DNA of 64,000 bases, from NCBI RefSeq assembly GCF_002078875.1, contig NC_034424.1:3114092-3178091 (forward strand). The letters run 5' to 3'. This DNA comes from Numida meleagris. Taxonomy: Eukaryota; Chordata; Aves; Galliformes; Numididae. Below the pieces are notes generated by a model. It was not told where the DNA came from, made no database searches, and worked only from the letters and a program-made list of their open reading frames with translations. Made by a program: the position numbers and the translations under genes. Position 1 is the first letter of the stretch. Every line of letters begins with the position of its first letter. Shown piece after piece: positions 33,590-45,905 of the stretch.

Positions 33590-33925
33590 GCCAGCAGGCA
33601 GCAAATGCCATCAATAAATTGTCACCCAGATTAAAGCACTCTCCTGTTCCGCTCCCGTTATTTATCCCTTTTCACTGAACGTGCGGGCGCACAAACAACA
33701 ACAAAAAGGCCAGTCCTTGAGAAAATACATAAATCTTGCTGAGGAACAGCTCGCAATTAAAAATGCATTATGGAATTTCTTGAAGATGAGTTAGACTGGA
33801 GCTTGTACAGGTAGTGATGAAGGCAGGTTATAAATGGCCTCTGTCAAGCAGAAGAAAGGTTATAAAACCGCTATGCTTCGTGCTTAAAAAAGAAAATCAA
33901 TTTTCCATGGGAGCAAAACGCTGTA
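33590..33925. promoter_or_regulatory. AT-rich block, possible conserved noncoding element
   Basis: About 330 bp of repeat-free AT-rich sequence with CATAAATC, GCAATTAAAAATGCATTATGG and two GGTTATAAA words. It begins about 200 bp from an ASTN2 exon. Enhancer function is inferred from composition and gene class. Confidence 0.27.
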
Positions 33926-34559
33926 CATATTAATAAAAGTTCAGGAGCCCCTGCACCCCGTGTTTGCTGTCACAGGCCCAGCCTGGCTCGTGCTGCTGAG
34001 CAGCAATCCGCTGGCACAGGGTGCGGGGGAAGAGCTCTGGGGAGAAGGAGGCAGCTCCTGTCCCCTCTGAACGCCCGCACCGCTCCCACGAGAGATGGGA
34101 GCAGGAAGCTGCCTGGCTGCATAGCCGGAATAAATATGAAGGAGGAGAGGAGACTCAGAACAATCTGTGCTTTTCGCTGCTGAGCTGCCTGGGAAGCAGG
34201 ATCGAGATAAGTGTGGTTGTGACTCTGTGTACATCATACTTATCTACTGCAGTCTCCTCTGCATCTGCGGCCCCAGGGTACAACGAGAGCCGTGCAAAGC
34301 GGCAGGGACGTGTCTCCCCAGGACACGTGGCACCGCGGCCGCGTCCCCGCTCCCAGGCCAGGTGTGTCACCCTGCACATCCCCACAAGGATGCTGCTGGG
34401 AGCTGCCGGGACCTGAAGGCAGCAGGCTGAGCTCCCTGCCCTGCCCAGCCTGCAGGGCAAAGCGATGGCTCTTTCCCTGGGACTGGGTTAGTGGGTCACG
34501 CAGGGCCGTCCCTGCCTCACCCCACTCTGCTCAAGGAGACCCCTTGGGATGTCCCAGTT

Positions 34560-34660
34560 CGGCTTTTAATCACTCGGAATCATGCATTGCTTCTGCTTGT
34601 AATTGTGCATCCTAATATGCATTAATTATGGCATGCAAATAGCTCAGCACGAAATGTGCG
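34560..34660. promoter_or_regulatory. POU/homeodomain motif cluster
   Basis: A perfect octamer ATGCAAAT lies at 34633-34640. It follows a TAATATGCATTAATTATG stretch (about 34613-34630) in which ATGCAT and TAATTA words overlap. Class III POU factors bind such sites in neural enhancers. The surrounding intron is GC-rich. The motifs are seen directly; function is inferred. Confidence 0.33.
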
Positions 34661-35489
34661 AACGAAAGCATCCCGGCATCCGTCCCCATCCTGGCCCTCG
34701 GGCAGCTGCTAACGGGGCTCCCTGGGGCCAGAAAGCTGTGCTCCTCTTTGGGGACAAGGAAACCAGCCGGGCACAAGGCATGCGGAGAGAGCCAGCTCCA
34801 GGGCTGGGAGCTTTCTCCTGCAGGAAATCGGCAGCTCCAGCAGAAAGCAGCGATGCGCAGGTGGACGGAGAGGAGCTGGCACAAGGAAACCTCCTACAGG
34901 TCTGTCTCTCTGTCCGCCGAGCAGGGGATTTGCAATCAGGATGTTCTGCTGTCAGAACAGAGAACGCTGTAGCCCATCTGGGTGCCTCTGTGCTCTTGCC
35001 CACAGGCTGAGAGAGTCACAGCTACCCAGAAAAACACTGTGTGCGCTGACCCGGCCTTCCTGACCACGCTGTGCTCCTTACAAAAACAGCACTTGCTCTG
35101 TGTGTTCTGGGCTTTTATAAAGGACCGTATCTATTATTGCTGACATTGATTTGTCTGGCTTGGGCAGCAGAGAACCAATAATTACTGAGAGTTTTAATCA
35201 ATCCCACATCAATTCAGCTGCAGTTCAATTTGTGATCTGCCTTGGCAGTGACACAGGATGGGGGGCTGCGTCTGAAAATGATTAGAAAATCAATAAGTAA
35301 CTCAGCCAATAATTCTGTCTGCGCGCTCGGGGATGACACGTCCCACCCTGCTCCATCGGAGAAGCCAGCGTGGAAATTGGATTTTCTGTTGGCTCCAGGG
35401 AGTCAAAGGGATCCCAGCACCCACTAGCTCCAGGGATTCCCTTGTTACATCAGCTCGTGACCTAGCTGACCTAGCTGTGTCCCCTGTTC

Positions 35490-35560
35490 ATTGCAGGGAG
35501 TTGGACCACATGGCTGTTAAAGGCCTCTTCCAACTCAAACGATTCTATAATTATGCTGGA
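35490..35560 (+). repeat. CR1 LINE 3'-end fragment
   Basis: 'gcagggagttggaccacatgg..aaaggcctcttccaactcaaacgattctataatta' is the standard CR1 3' end on the + strand. Confidence 0.9.
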
Positions 35561-35767
35561 ACCAAGGGATCTCGCTCCAGCCTGTCAGCTCATGCTTCAC
35601 AGGGGGATATGAGCAGCAAAAACAGGAACCTCCCAGTGGGGCTTGGTCCAGGGTGCAGGGAGGAAAGAGGTGGGGAGAGACTCCAGCTTGCCACTGCCCT
35701 GGAAAGCCATGAAGACATCACTGTACCAATGTAATTTCAGTGCCCTGCAGATCCACATGGGTCTCTA

Positions 35768-35815
35768 TAGGAACCACAGAGCCATTTAGGTTGGAAAAGA
35801 CCTTAGAGATACACC
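35768..35815 (-). repeat. CR1 LINE 3'-end fragment
   Basis: A short reverse-complement CR1 tail: 'aaccacagagccatttaggttggaaaagaccttagagat'. It points toward the + strand copy about 210 bp away. Confidence 0.8.
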
Positions 35816-36328
35816 ACGCATGACTGCATTGGTTTCTCTGTGGTGACGGTTCGCCCTCAAAATTGCTCTTGGGATTGGAATGAAAGCTGAGCTTCTTGTT
35901 TTCTTGTGCGTTCTCACAGATAACATGGATCCTGCAGACAGAATGTGATGCACAGCCACGAAGCCACAGCCCAGCTCCTGCCAATGGGTTTGGGAAGGCA
36001 GAGCTGAGGTCGGCTCGGTGCGTGCTCTGCTGACGGCATGGGTGGACATCAGCTCATTGTCCTTGGCCACACCGGGCAGAGCCCAAGGTCCTGCCCTCTG
36101 TCACTGCACAGTGAATTCCAAGCACACACAGGGAGCAGAGATGCTGAATAAGAACACCCTATTTTTCCCTGGTTTTCAGAGCAGTGTGCTTTGTTCCCTT
36201 TCAAACGATGTCACCAGGGTGCCATGGAGCGGCAGCAGGCACAGGAACATGTGCACTTAGGGGCCCCGAGCTGCCGCACTGCTGGCTCAAACCAAATGGG
36301 ATCCCCCTGCCCCACGCTGTCACCCCAG

Positions 36329-36400
36329 CAGGACCTCACCGTGTGACAGGACCTCACCGTGTGACAGGACCTCACCGTGTGACAGGACCTCACCGTGTGA
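36329..36400. repeat. 18-bp tandem repeat, 4 perfect copies
   Basis: The unit CAGGACCTCACCGTGTGA is repeated four times without any mismatch (36329, 36347, 36365, 36383). Perfect identity implies recent expansion and likely length polymorphism. Confidence 0.95.
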
Positions 36401-37885
36401 CACCACGGAGCCACCTCCTGCCAGACCAGAGCCCCATCCCCAGCCAAGCCAGGGCAGACGCACTGCAAGGCAGCCCCTTCCCAGGGCGAAGGCAGCCAGC
36501 ACCCACCATACAATCCGTACAAGATTATTGCTTAGGAAAACATCTATCCGGATTGTTTGTGTTAGTGAGCAAAGGCCCTTCCTTTTCTTCCTCTTTTACA
36601 AAGATCATTAGCAGCGAGACGGGCGACGGGGTCACTGCAAACAAAAGGCGCGTCTCATTACCGACACGCTTCCTCCCGAGAGGAGCCAGCTCTGCCCCAG
36701 CACTGCCTGCTCGCAGCTCCGCTCCTCTTCTCTGTTATTTAAAAAAAACAAGAATATTTAATAAAGTGTTTTGGTGGAGAGTAAAGCGCGCTTTTTATTA
36801 TTCTGCTCTGTTTTCTCAATATTAGCAGCCTTTTTGTCGGGCACTTCTCCCACACAGGCTCCTGCTTCTGCCCCATGTGGGGTGAGCTGGGGACCCTGCT
36901 GGGGACCCCGTGCCTGTGGCATGGAGCTGAGGACCCAGGCCTGCACCCAGGGAGGCAGTGGGGTCACTGGGAGTTTAATTTGCAAATGCCAAACCCATCC
37001 ACAACGTGTGCAGGTAGCCAGAGCATCAGTGGAACAGCTCCTCCATGCTGCATGGACAGACAGACAACCAGTGCACCCAACCATTTTCCCGAGGTCACAG
37101 CTTTCTCTCCTACCCCCCAGAGCAGGGTGGGGCTCCAGCACTGGGTGTTATAGAGTCCAACGGCACTAATGAACTCACCTTCGTTAGAGACATTCTTCCT
37201 CAGCACTGAAGAACCTCTCCAGTGGGAAACAAAACCATTAATCCGAGGTACTGCTGAGACACCAGCAAGTGCCAGTGTTTTAATGAGCTCCGAACTATGC
37301 GCTGGCATGTGTTTTATTTGCTTGTTGGAGCTCAGAAATGATACAAACACATTAAATTCCTTTGTGCCCATATATATATTTAGACAGCTTTGGCTTGCAC
37401 TGCCTCCACTCCCCTGGATCCTCTGGGGCTCTGCGTGCCCCCTTCTCCCCGGGGCCATCCTTCCATCACCTCCTCGCACAGCAATGTCCTCACCCCCCCC
37501 GGAACCCCGCTGCAGGGAACATCCTTCCCAGAGGGCAACATTACAACTGTTTGCTGAAATAACAGTCATTATCTTCCTACTCTTTTCTCCCTGCTTCGTT
37601 TTCCATCTCGAGATCATCAGTCATTATTTTAGCTTCAGAAAATCAGACCCATCTGTTCTGCAGGTTCCAAAGCATGTGCAGCGGTAGCTCACGTCCTCGC
37701 TGTGTCCCCAGGACACCCTGCCAGCACATCTCAGAGCACACTACCAGCTCCTGCCCACTGGGGCACTTGCTTCCCATAACACAGGGGAGCCTGGCACCAC
37801 CAGAACCCTTTGGGAGACCAGAAATTCAACTACAGATTCATCTGACCTCAGGGGACAGCCTGGGCACGAAGCTACATGCCAAAAT

Positions 37886-38016
37886 CAAGGACTGAAACCA
37901 AAGGCAAGGACCCAAACCAAAATCCAAGATCCAAACCAAAGCCCAGGAGCCAAGACAAAGCCAAGGACCCAAACCAAAGCCAAGGACCCAAACCAAAACC
38001 CAGGACCCAAACTAAG
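37886..38016. repeat. 19-bp minisatellite, about 7 units
   Basis: Units of 18-20 bp are close to CAAGGACCCAAACCAAAGC, starting at 37886, 37905, 37925, 37944, 37962, 37981 and 38000. The copies carry scattered substitutions. The strand is strongly purine/C-biased with almost no T. Confidence 0.9.
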
Positions 38017-40229
38017 TGTGATGTAATCAGAACACATGGCAACCCAGTCTGCTGTGGAGCAGAGGGAAGAGGTGCCAGCTGGTGACCTCTACGGAATGCC
38101 ATTGCAAAAGCCAACACAAAAGATGAGGTTTTATCATCTCAGTCACCTCCTTTCAACACAGACAGAGACCTCCAGCTCACCTCAGTGCCTCCATCTCAAT
38201 AGCACCAGGGGCTCCTGCTTCCACCCATAATATGCATAAGTAGTAATCTTCTGCTTCAAGGAGCCAGCTGAACTTCAGCAGGATTAGAAGAGAATGGTTT
38301 CCTCCTCGTCTGCCTCCCCTGTGTGTTGTGCTTCTCCACGTAATTAGCTAGGTGCCTCCTAAGGCAGGGACGGATGAGTTTTTATTTTTCAATGAACAAT
38401 TGTCTGTCAGAAAATGCTGATCTGATGAAGCTTAAGTGCTTTATGGGATTCCATCAATTGCATCTCAAAATTCACTGGGAAATTAGGAAAGCATTTAATT
38501 TTGACAAGGTTGAAATGTTTTGGTTTCCACTGCTTAATTTTGTTTTTATTTTAGGCTGTACACTGGGATAACATAACGTATGACATAAAACTCCAGATGA
38601 TAATGTTGGAATGAAAGAAACATTCCCCCCTCCTTCATAGGACAGAGATGTTTTGAACCAGCACAGTCTGGAATTTGCACACGTGGGGCATTTCTGCACG
38701 GTTTTTTGGGGCTGGAACTCCCAACACCCAATGTCCCCAAGGAACATCAGTTCTCAGCTCCACTCCCTTCATTTCCAAGTGGTTCCATGCTCTCCTTGGT
38801 CCCAAGAAGCCCCAGGATGACCTGGGCCGGCAGCAGGAGTCTGGAGAGGCCACTGGTCTTCTGTCACTTCCAATCCCACTTCTCTGTGACATGGTTACCC
38901 TCTTAAATTAAACCATTTCTCTGCAGTGCTTTGCAGCAGCTGAGCAGCAGCCCATCATTTTGATGTGGAAAGGAGCAAAAGGGGAGGATTAGCTCCAGAC
39001 AGGCTGAGCTCAGGCTTATACACCTGTGTGGACCGTGCCAAATTCTCTTCCTTCTGTGTCTGAAAAAGGCCAGGACAGGCACAGCACAGGTGTCACAGCG
39101 TGGGCCACAATGCAATTAAGAAACCATCTCCCTTCTGCACACTGTGGAGCCAAACGTTCCCCTAGCTGATGGGTTGACCCCATAACCGTGAAGAAGAGCA
39201 TTTTATATTGTGCTTGCAGCCCAATTTCTTACATTAGAAACACCTTTCTGCTAGCCGGCCCCTCAGCCTGAAATGATGCCTGATGAGCTGTGGTGCAGGA
39301 ACCATGCACACCAACATGCTCACCTTGCTGGGGTGGCAGATGAGTGACAGGAGCACTGGCAGCTGTGAGCAAACCCCAGCCAAGCGACAGGTGGGGAAAC
39401 CTGCGTTTTAGCCACATTACAGGTGTTCCCTTCATTCCCCCAGGTCCAATTCACAGCTTTTCAGCTTAAATTATAAATGAGCAACACGCAGGGGTCAAGC
39501 CCTTTCCCTCCACCAGCATCCTTTCCCTCCTGGCTGAGCAGCTCCCTGTGTGGCACAAGGAGGGATCAGTGAAATATATTCCCCTATCAGCAATAAATAA
39601 CTTGTCCCGTTCCTCCCCTGCGGTCCCTCCTGGTTTGCTGTGATCTTGGAAGCTTGCACAGCACGCAGGCTGCACTCAACACGCAGACCAGAGCCACTGG
39701 GTCTAGAGATGCTCACTTGGGTTTTGTTTTCCTGGGAAGAGCTCGTGGCTTCCCCTGACCGCCAGCAGCTCAGGGGGACAGCAAGGAGAAGCGGGATGGA
39801 AACAGGCACAGAGTTTGGGAGTTGCTCTGTTATTCTGCAAGGCAGGGCTCAGAGGCAAGGCGCCGGTCAGCAGCTCCAAGCAAAGGTCACAGCAAGGTGG
39901 CAACCCATGCTTCTTAAAATTAACCAAGCCATAAAAAGCCTCCGATAAGTAAAGAACTGCGGAAAACCCTTATGCACCAATGCCACCTACTGGGTAGAAG
40001 GAAAAATAACAGAAAGAAAACAAGGAGAAAGGTGAAAAGAGCCCTGTGGGCTAAAGCTCAGCCCTGTGGGAAGTGGGCTCAGAACCTCGGGTCCGTGCAC
40101 TGGGCCTTTAATGGAGCAACACGCTCATGTCTCACTCAGATGCCCAAGGAGCCTCAACCAACACCTGCAGGCAACTGCCCCAACACTTAACCACGTCCTC
40201 TGAAGGGCAAGCAATTAGGACATGGCAGG

Positions 40230-40770
40230 GAGCGCGCTGCTAAAAGCCCCAAGATAAATGCATCCTCCATCCTTGCAGAATTACTGGAAGCTGTGCTAAG
40301 GGCACGAAGGAGCTGGTAACAGACGATGATTATAAATAAAGGGAGTAAGAAATCTTTGAGATTTGCGCTGTTCTCCCTGCTCGAGCTGCTAGGCTCTGGC
40401 TCTGGTGTGTATTAATTGCTTACAAGCCCACATGTATATTTTATGCTCGGTACCTGCCTGGAACATTTGTTGGATTTAGCCTTGATTGATGAACCACTGA
40501 TTATATACTTCTGTGGTCCTCGGCAAATTAATAAACTGTTGACTGGTAAAGATTAACAACATGTCATGATTTGAGAAACAGTGTCCAGAGTAAAAGCTGA
40601 AGAAAGCCTAGCGCTAAAATTAGCAGGCGAGTGCTCCCTGAACTCTATAAAAAGGGGATAGTTTAATTAAATTACATCCTGATATTGCCCATAGCACTCA
40701 CCAAATTGGCAAATTGAGTTCACGGCAGTTCAGCTTTAAAACTAACTGACATTCCTGCAAATGTACAGCA
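40230..40770. promoter_or_regulatory. Long AT-rich block, possible conserved noncoding element
   Basis: About 540 bp of repeat-free sequence of balanced to AT-rich composition in a GC-rich intron. Motifs include GTGTATTAATTGCTTAC (about 40407), TTGATTGATGAACCACTGATTA (about 40481) and TTTAATTAAATTACAT (about 40661). The block is the longest of its kind in this intron. Conservation in other vertebrates would decide. Confidence 0.3.
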
Positions 40771-41339
40771 AATGAGCCCATCCCTCCTGGCACTGGGGAG
40801 CCAGCTCACGCCCGCAGCCTTGGACAGACGCTGTCACCAAGTGGCTGTGGCCAAGGGGACACCAGGGTGCAGCTGGGCCAGCTCAGCTCCATCACCTGCA
40901 GCCCCACCTCGTGCCATGGACACAGCCCACGTGGAGCCCGGATGGAGGAATCACTGATTTATGCCTTTTTTTCCCCCCAGGGAAAGGCCCCGTTTCCTCG
41001 CAGTGCTGCAGTTCCTGGGCTCCAGAGGAGCAGGATGGGCCCCGAGGTGATTTCCCCTCCTTCTCGCAGGATGTGTTCTGTTCCCTTTAAAACCAGCCTC
41101 ACTGAGCCATTACAGAAGCCGGGGGGGGCTATTTTCCCTGAGTGACACGGTTTTCAATTCCTGCCGCTCCACGTGCCGCCGTGCTGAACGCTAGGCCTGT
41201 AATTTATTGACAATTTCTATCTTAATATATCCTGACTTTTAAAAAGAGGCGTCTCTTCCCAGAGGCACAGGGCAATCAGAGCCCCGATTGTTTCTGACAG
41301 CGTCTGCGAGGCACATTAGTTCTCAGAGCAAAATGACGG

Positions 41340-41391
41340 TGAAAAAAAAAAAAGAAAAGAAAAAGGGGAAAAAAGAAAAAAAAAAAAAAGA
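41340..41391 (+). repeat. A-rich low-complexity stretch
   Basis: Runs of A broken by single G or GGGG. It is about 600 bp downstream, in transcript order, of the ASTN2 exon at 41976-42126. Confidence 0.8.
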
Positions 41392-41975
41392 TATGCCAGA
41401 AACCGAGCCCCTCCCTGGTAAGGGCCAGAACAAAAGAAAACAATGCCGGGAAAAGAAAGCAGAAAAGGGAGAGGAATAGGAAGGAGGGGACAGCGGGCGC
41501 TGCGGGGCCGGGCGCTGCCGGTGACACATCAGGCTGTCGTGCTAAATGGCCTTAACAAGCAATTGGAGAAGGGGATAATGAAAATGCCGCCCCGGAGACG
41601 GCACCACTCCAGCCTGACCTTTCCAGGCTGCTGCCGTGTATAAACATCTTCAATAAATAAAGAGACACTTAACTCCTGCCTCGGCGGTGGCGGGGGGACG
41701 GGCTCGGCCTGCGGAGCCGGGGCTGGGGGCAGCGGGCCTGTGCCGCAGGCCCAGCGGACAGCCCCACAGACACCTCCCCGCCGGGCACAAATCCCGCCTC
41801 ATCCCTTTGGCTTTTCCACACCCAAGCCCCGATTCCCCGTCCCTAAAGTCCCTCAGGCGAACTTCCCACCCTGGATTCATCACCAAGAGGGGACGGGGCA
41901 GCACGCATCCACCCCCGTGGGCATTTCTGCAGGCAGCGAGCGGCGCGTGGCCCCGCACCCCCCGGCCGTACGTAC

Positions 41976-42126
41976 CACGCAGCCCGTGGAATCCACCTTG
42001 CGATCCGAAACGCACTTGAAGTTGCGGGTGCAGCCGCCGTTGTTGCGGGAGCAGTCCCGGACCGGCCCGAAGGAGGAGAGCAAGTCATTGATGGTTTCAA
42101 AGTAGGTGGACAGCATCGCTTCTTCC
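41976..42126 (-). CDS. ASTN2: ASTN2 exon, start of EGF-like module
   Basis: A 151-bp exon and the most upstream ASTN2 exon found. The acceptor CTCCAAG precedes 42126 and the donor GTG|GTACGT follows 41976. It supplies one base finishing an Arg codon and 50 codons ([20 protein letters not shown]...DSTGCV). The helical [16 protein letters not shown] segment precedes the four cysteines of an EGF-like module ([16 protein letters not shown]...GC) that is finished in the next exon. The protein upstream of this exon (signal peptide, two membrane segments, first EGF-like module) should be encoded beyond 64000, as no such exon was seen from 42127 on. Confidence 0.96.
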
Positions 42127-45100
42127 CTTGGAGAGAAAAGGCACCGTTAGAGCCGGCGGCAGTGCCACATCCCATCCGCCACGGTGAAATCGTGGCGTTG
42201 TCGTGAGGGAAACCCGCCCAGAGGAAGTTTGCCAAGAAAATGAGGGGTTTATGGCCTTGAATTTGCTGCCTAACTTTGACATCCTTGACAAAAATCAACC
42301 TGCTCTGAGTTCGCAAAGGCTCCACCTGCACCATTTCCATGCGAACCAGAGGCCTCACCAGCATCACTGGTGTGAATCCAACCCCGCACTAACCAACAGG
42401 GAATCCACCACAGTGAAACTCCTCCTGGCTGTGCTACACCCGAGCCCCACACCTCACCCAGCACGCGGGGATGCCCCTTAGGAATTAAAGCCACACAAAC
42501 TTGGCTTTGCATTTGCTGGGCTGTGGCTGGGGACGCTCATGCTGGTGGGGCCGGGGACCCGGGTGCAGCTCTCTCTGTCCCAGGGCTGTGGGCTGCAGCT
42601 CGGTGCTGCACACCCCAGGCACAGCTGTGCTCTGTAACCCCTTCCTTACGAGAGCAAGAAGCACAAACACCAACAAGTTCAACGATGGCTTAAAGACTTG
42701 AGCAGCTCCCAGCCCTGCCTCGCCGGGCTGCGCACACAGCAGATTTTGTCTGTGACAAAGCACTCCGGCACTTTCTTTCTGCTGGGTTCCGGCGAAGGGA
42801 ATGCAGATGCTTGTTGAGAGCTTTGAGCATCTCCGAGGTATTTTTCATCTTCAAAGCACATTGTATATATTAACAGATTGCTGCAACACACCGTGTGCTC
42901 CGGAACCGGTCACCCTCTCGCCAGCAGCGCGGACGCACGGGAGACAAAGCATTTACCCAAGGTCACAGGACAAGGCTGCAACGGAGACGGACTTGACCTC
43001 CGCAGGGTATTTATGAGATCGTTATGCACAGAAGGCTGCAAATAAACATTGACCCTCATGGCCTTAAAGCACCCGCGAGGCAGCGCCGGCAGCCGCACAG
43101 CTTCCCCTGCAGCATCCCCCAGCGGCACCTGAAACCCGTGCAATCACTCAATGCCCACTGCCACGCTCTAGATTTTGGGTTTTAATGCAAAAAGCTGGCG
43201 ACAAAACAGCAGAGGAAGAATATTCAGCAGTCCTTGAGGATCGGCACCGCGCTCCTGTTAGAGGAGGGACCGCACACACGCGCCGTCACGCTCACGCACG
43301 CAGCCCCGCCAACACTGCGCCTTCAAAAAACCATGAGTCAGGCACTGAAAAAAAAAAATGGTAATGAGATTGGCAGAAAAATGATGAGGTTTTAAAAATA
43401 AATCAATCATTAGGAGGGCTCTTTTCTTCCTTCGCCTTCTGCTTTCTGAGCCTTTAGGGTGTAACCAAGCTTCTTGCTGAAAACACGAGGGCTAGAAATG
43501 ATCCAAAGACAAACCCAGCACAGAGAAGCCCTACGCAGTTTTTCAGGTCAGATTTTCAGATTTCGTATTTCCTTGGATTCTAGAAGCTGGGACTCACCGT
43601 CTGCGCTGCCCACTTTCACCCCAATTAATGTTTCCCAATTAACTTTTCCCTCTCAATGATCACGTCTCCCATATTCCCCCCTCTCTTGGCCCATCTCCTA
43701 GATTTTGCAGCATATTTGGAGCTGAATCTCTCTCTGTACTTTCTTGGTCATGTTTCAAATATCTTTAGAGGCCCTTTTCTATTAGCACTCTGTTCCCACT
43801 AGAATCTGCAGCTCCTCCAAAGTGAGGGAGTGAGAAAGGCAGAATATATTAGATCAGGGTGCGTATATCTGCGGGAGAAAAGGGTGAACAGAAAGGCTGT
43901 ATTATTCATTATCCAAAAACGCTGCTTGTAAACATAGAGAGATCTTTTTTAAGTAAGAACACAAAACCCGTGACAACTCTCCCTCCACCCACCTGGAAAA
44001 CTCAACCCCATCTGGGGCCAGATGCTCAGACCGCGCTGATCAGGTGCTTGCCTAATGCCAAGCTGGAAGCCCAGATGAACGGCTGCTCGTGCCCTGGGGC
44101 ACCAGGGATCTGCTCTCCAACACGGGCTCTGGCCCAGCAGATCCCCACAGGTGAGCAGGATGTGCCATCATGCATCTTAGCATATCAGCTGCCCAAGGAG
44201 GCAGGGAAGCACGGCTGGAGGTGCACGTTGCAATGTCTCCATGCTCCTTTCCCACCCCCAGCCCTTACCCTCGGTGCTCCTGGGGTCCCCACCTGGGCGC
44301 TGCCCATAGGGGAAAACAGGCGAGTCTTGCAAGGACCTTGTGTCCCCTGAGCTGGAGGACTGCTGGGAAGAGGACAGGGCTGCTCCCCACCAGCCTGAGG
44401 GAGACATGAAGCTCTAGGAAAGGGTGAGTGAGCGAGCCCATTCCTGATGCCAGCTTCTCCCCACACGCACAGCTCTGAACCATGCATGCTCTTGCTGTAA
44501 CTCCCCAGCCCCCTCAAACAACACACTCCAGCAAAACACAGTCTCCTGTCCGCCACAGCCCGCTGACCATACACCACACCTTGGTGAAACCCACTCTTCT
44601 GCCAGCTTATATTGCAGTAACTGCTCCACGTGATGCTCAGCAGCCCCGCTCCCCATCGCTGTGCCACCTCCCATCACCTGCACATTGCCTCAATGGAAAA
44701 AGCTTTTGTCTTCAACCTCGTCACGGCTCTCCGTCCTTCCCCTTTGTTCCAGGACCTCATTAATGAAGCAGATTCAGCGACAAATATTGCTGTGGGTTAT
44801 TTATTCATGAAATATCAACACCATGCAATTCTCAAAGCCTCCAAAGTACTCAGCTCAGAATAAGCTCCTGAGCATCGCAGTGGCTCTTCTCTCCAGCTCA
44901 TTCTGGAAGAGGATTAGTGGGTGTTATTCAACTTGGCTGCCCCTTTTTAGTGCCTGCTAATGGTTAAAGGCTTCAGCATCTTACAAGGTTACCACAGCTG
45001 AGAAAAAACACGGAAGAAAAGGATGCAAGCCACAACTAAGCTTGTGCTGCTCGGCCATCATGCAAGCTTTGACCCCTTTTCCCTTTAATCTCTCATTCCT

Positions 45101-45769
45101 TCTGCCTTCCTCCCTTTCCCTCTGCACATGGGGCATCTCACCTAAGGATGGATTTACCCAGAGCAGCAGCAGAAATCCCACCTGGGCCAGGGGACTTCAT
45201 TCTCCCCATGCAAAACGCTCTCTCAGGACCCTCTGTGCTCTCAGACCCACCCCTGTCCTTTCTGCTCCTTTTCTCTTTCCCTCTCATGTCTCTTTTTCCT
45301 CTGCTAAAGCAGCTACACTGTTCCCCCGGGGGCTTCCCTGCTCTGGAGCCACCCCCGAAGCCTCACCCACATCACTCTGTTTCACAGCTCTGCTCACGGC
45401 CCCGGGTTTTCCCTTCCTCATGCTCACACTGAGGAACCAAGGCAACAAGCAATGGGGATTAAAGGTGCTCGCCACTGCTGGGTGGCCAACTTCAGATGCT
45501 TGCAGTTATTTTCAGTGCTTGCAGCACTTCAGACCGCTCCAGTTGGGCTGCATCGTAGCACGGGCTCAGCTGTTTATTTTAAAAAGAGCCGCGCAGTTTA
45601 AAGACCCAAATTACAACAAATGAGCAATAAATAATCACCTGCCCCCCAAGCTGGCCCCACAGCAGGTACAGCCCCACATTGCTGGAGCTGAGCTGCTCTG
45701 GAAAGGCGTGCACGGTGCTGGGAGGCCACGGGGCAGCCCCAAAGGCAGTGGCAGCTTCGACCTTATGAA

Positions 45770-45905
45770 CTTGTGGTCAAGAAACGTGTCAATGTTGTAC
45801 GCAGGGACGTGGTTTTGTGGGAAATACTGGTGATAACGGTTGGACTGGATGACCTTGGAGGCCTTTTCCAACCTTGGTGGTTCCGTGATTCCACGATTCT
45901 ATGAC
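45770..45905 (+). repeat. CR1 LINE 3'-end fragment
   Basis: Clear CR1 3' end on the + strand: 'gataacggttggactggatg', 'accttggaggccttttccaa' and 'ccttggtggttccgtgattc' in order, ending with 'cacgattctatgac'. It is one of the least diverged copies in the window. Confidence 0.93.

Larger units (their letters stand above)
33379..41975 (-). other. ASTN2: ASTN2 intron (8.6 kb)
   Basis: The intron lies between donor GTG|GTACGT (exon 41976-42126) and acceptor CCCACAG (exon 33212-33378). Contents: AT-rich blocks at 33590-33925, 34560-34660 and 40230-40770, CR1 tails near 35490 and 35768, an 18-bp perfect tandem repeat at 36329-36400, a 19-bp minisatellite at 37886-38016 and an A-rich stretch at 41340-41391. 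No further ASTN2 exon was recognised. Confidence 0.85.

Noticed and set aside
37872..38117. Repetitive Trp/Phe/Gly/Leu peptide on the - strand
   Set aside because: Produced by the 19-bp minisatellite at 37886-38016; no coding context.
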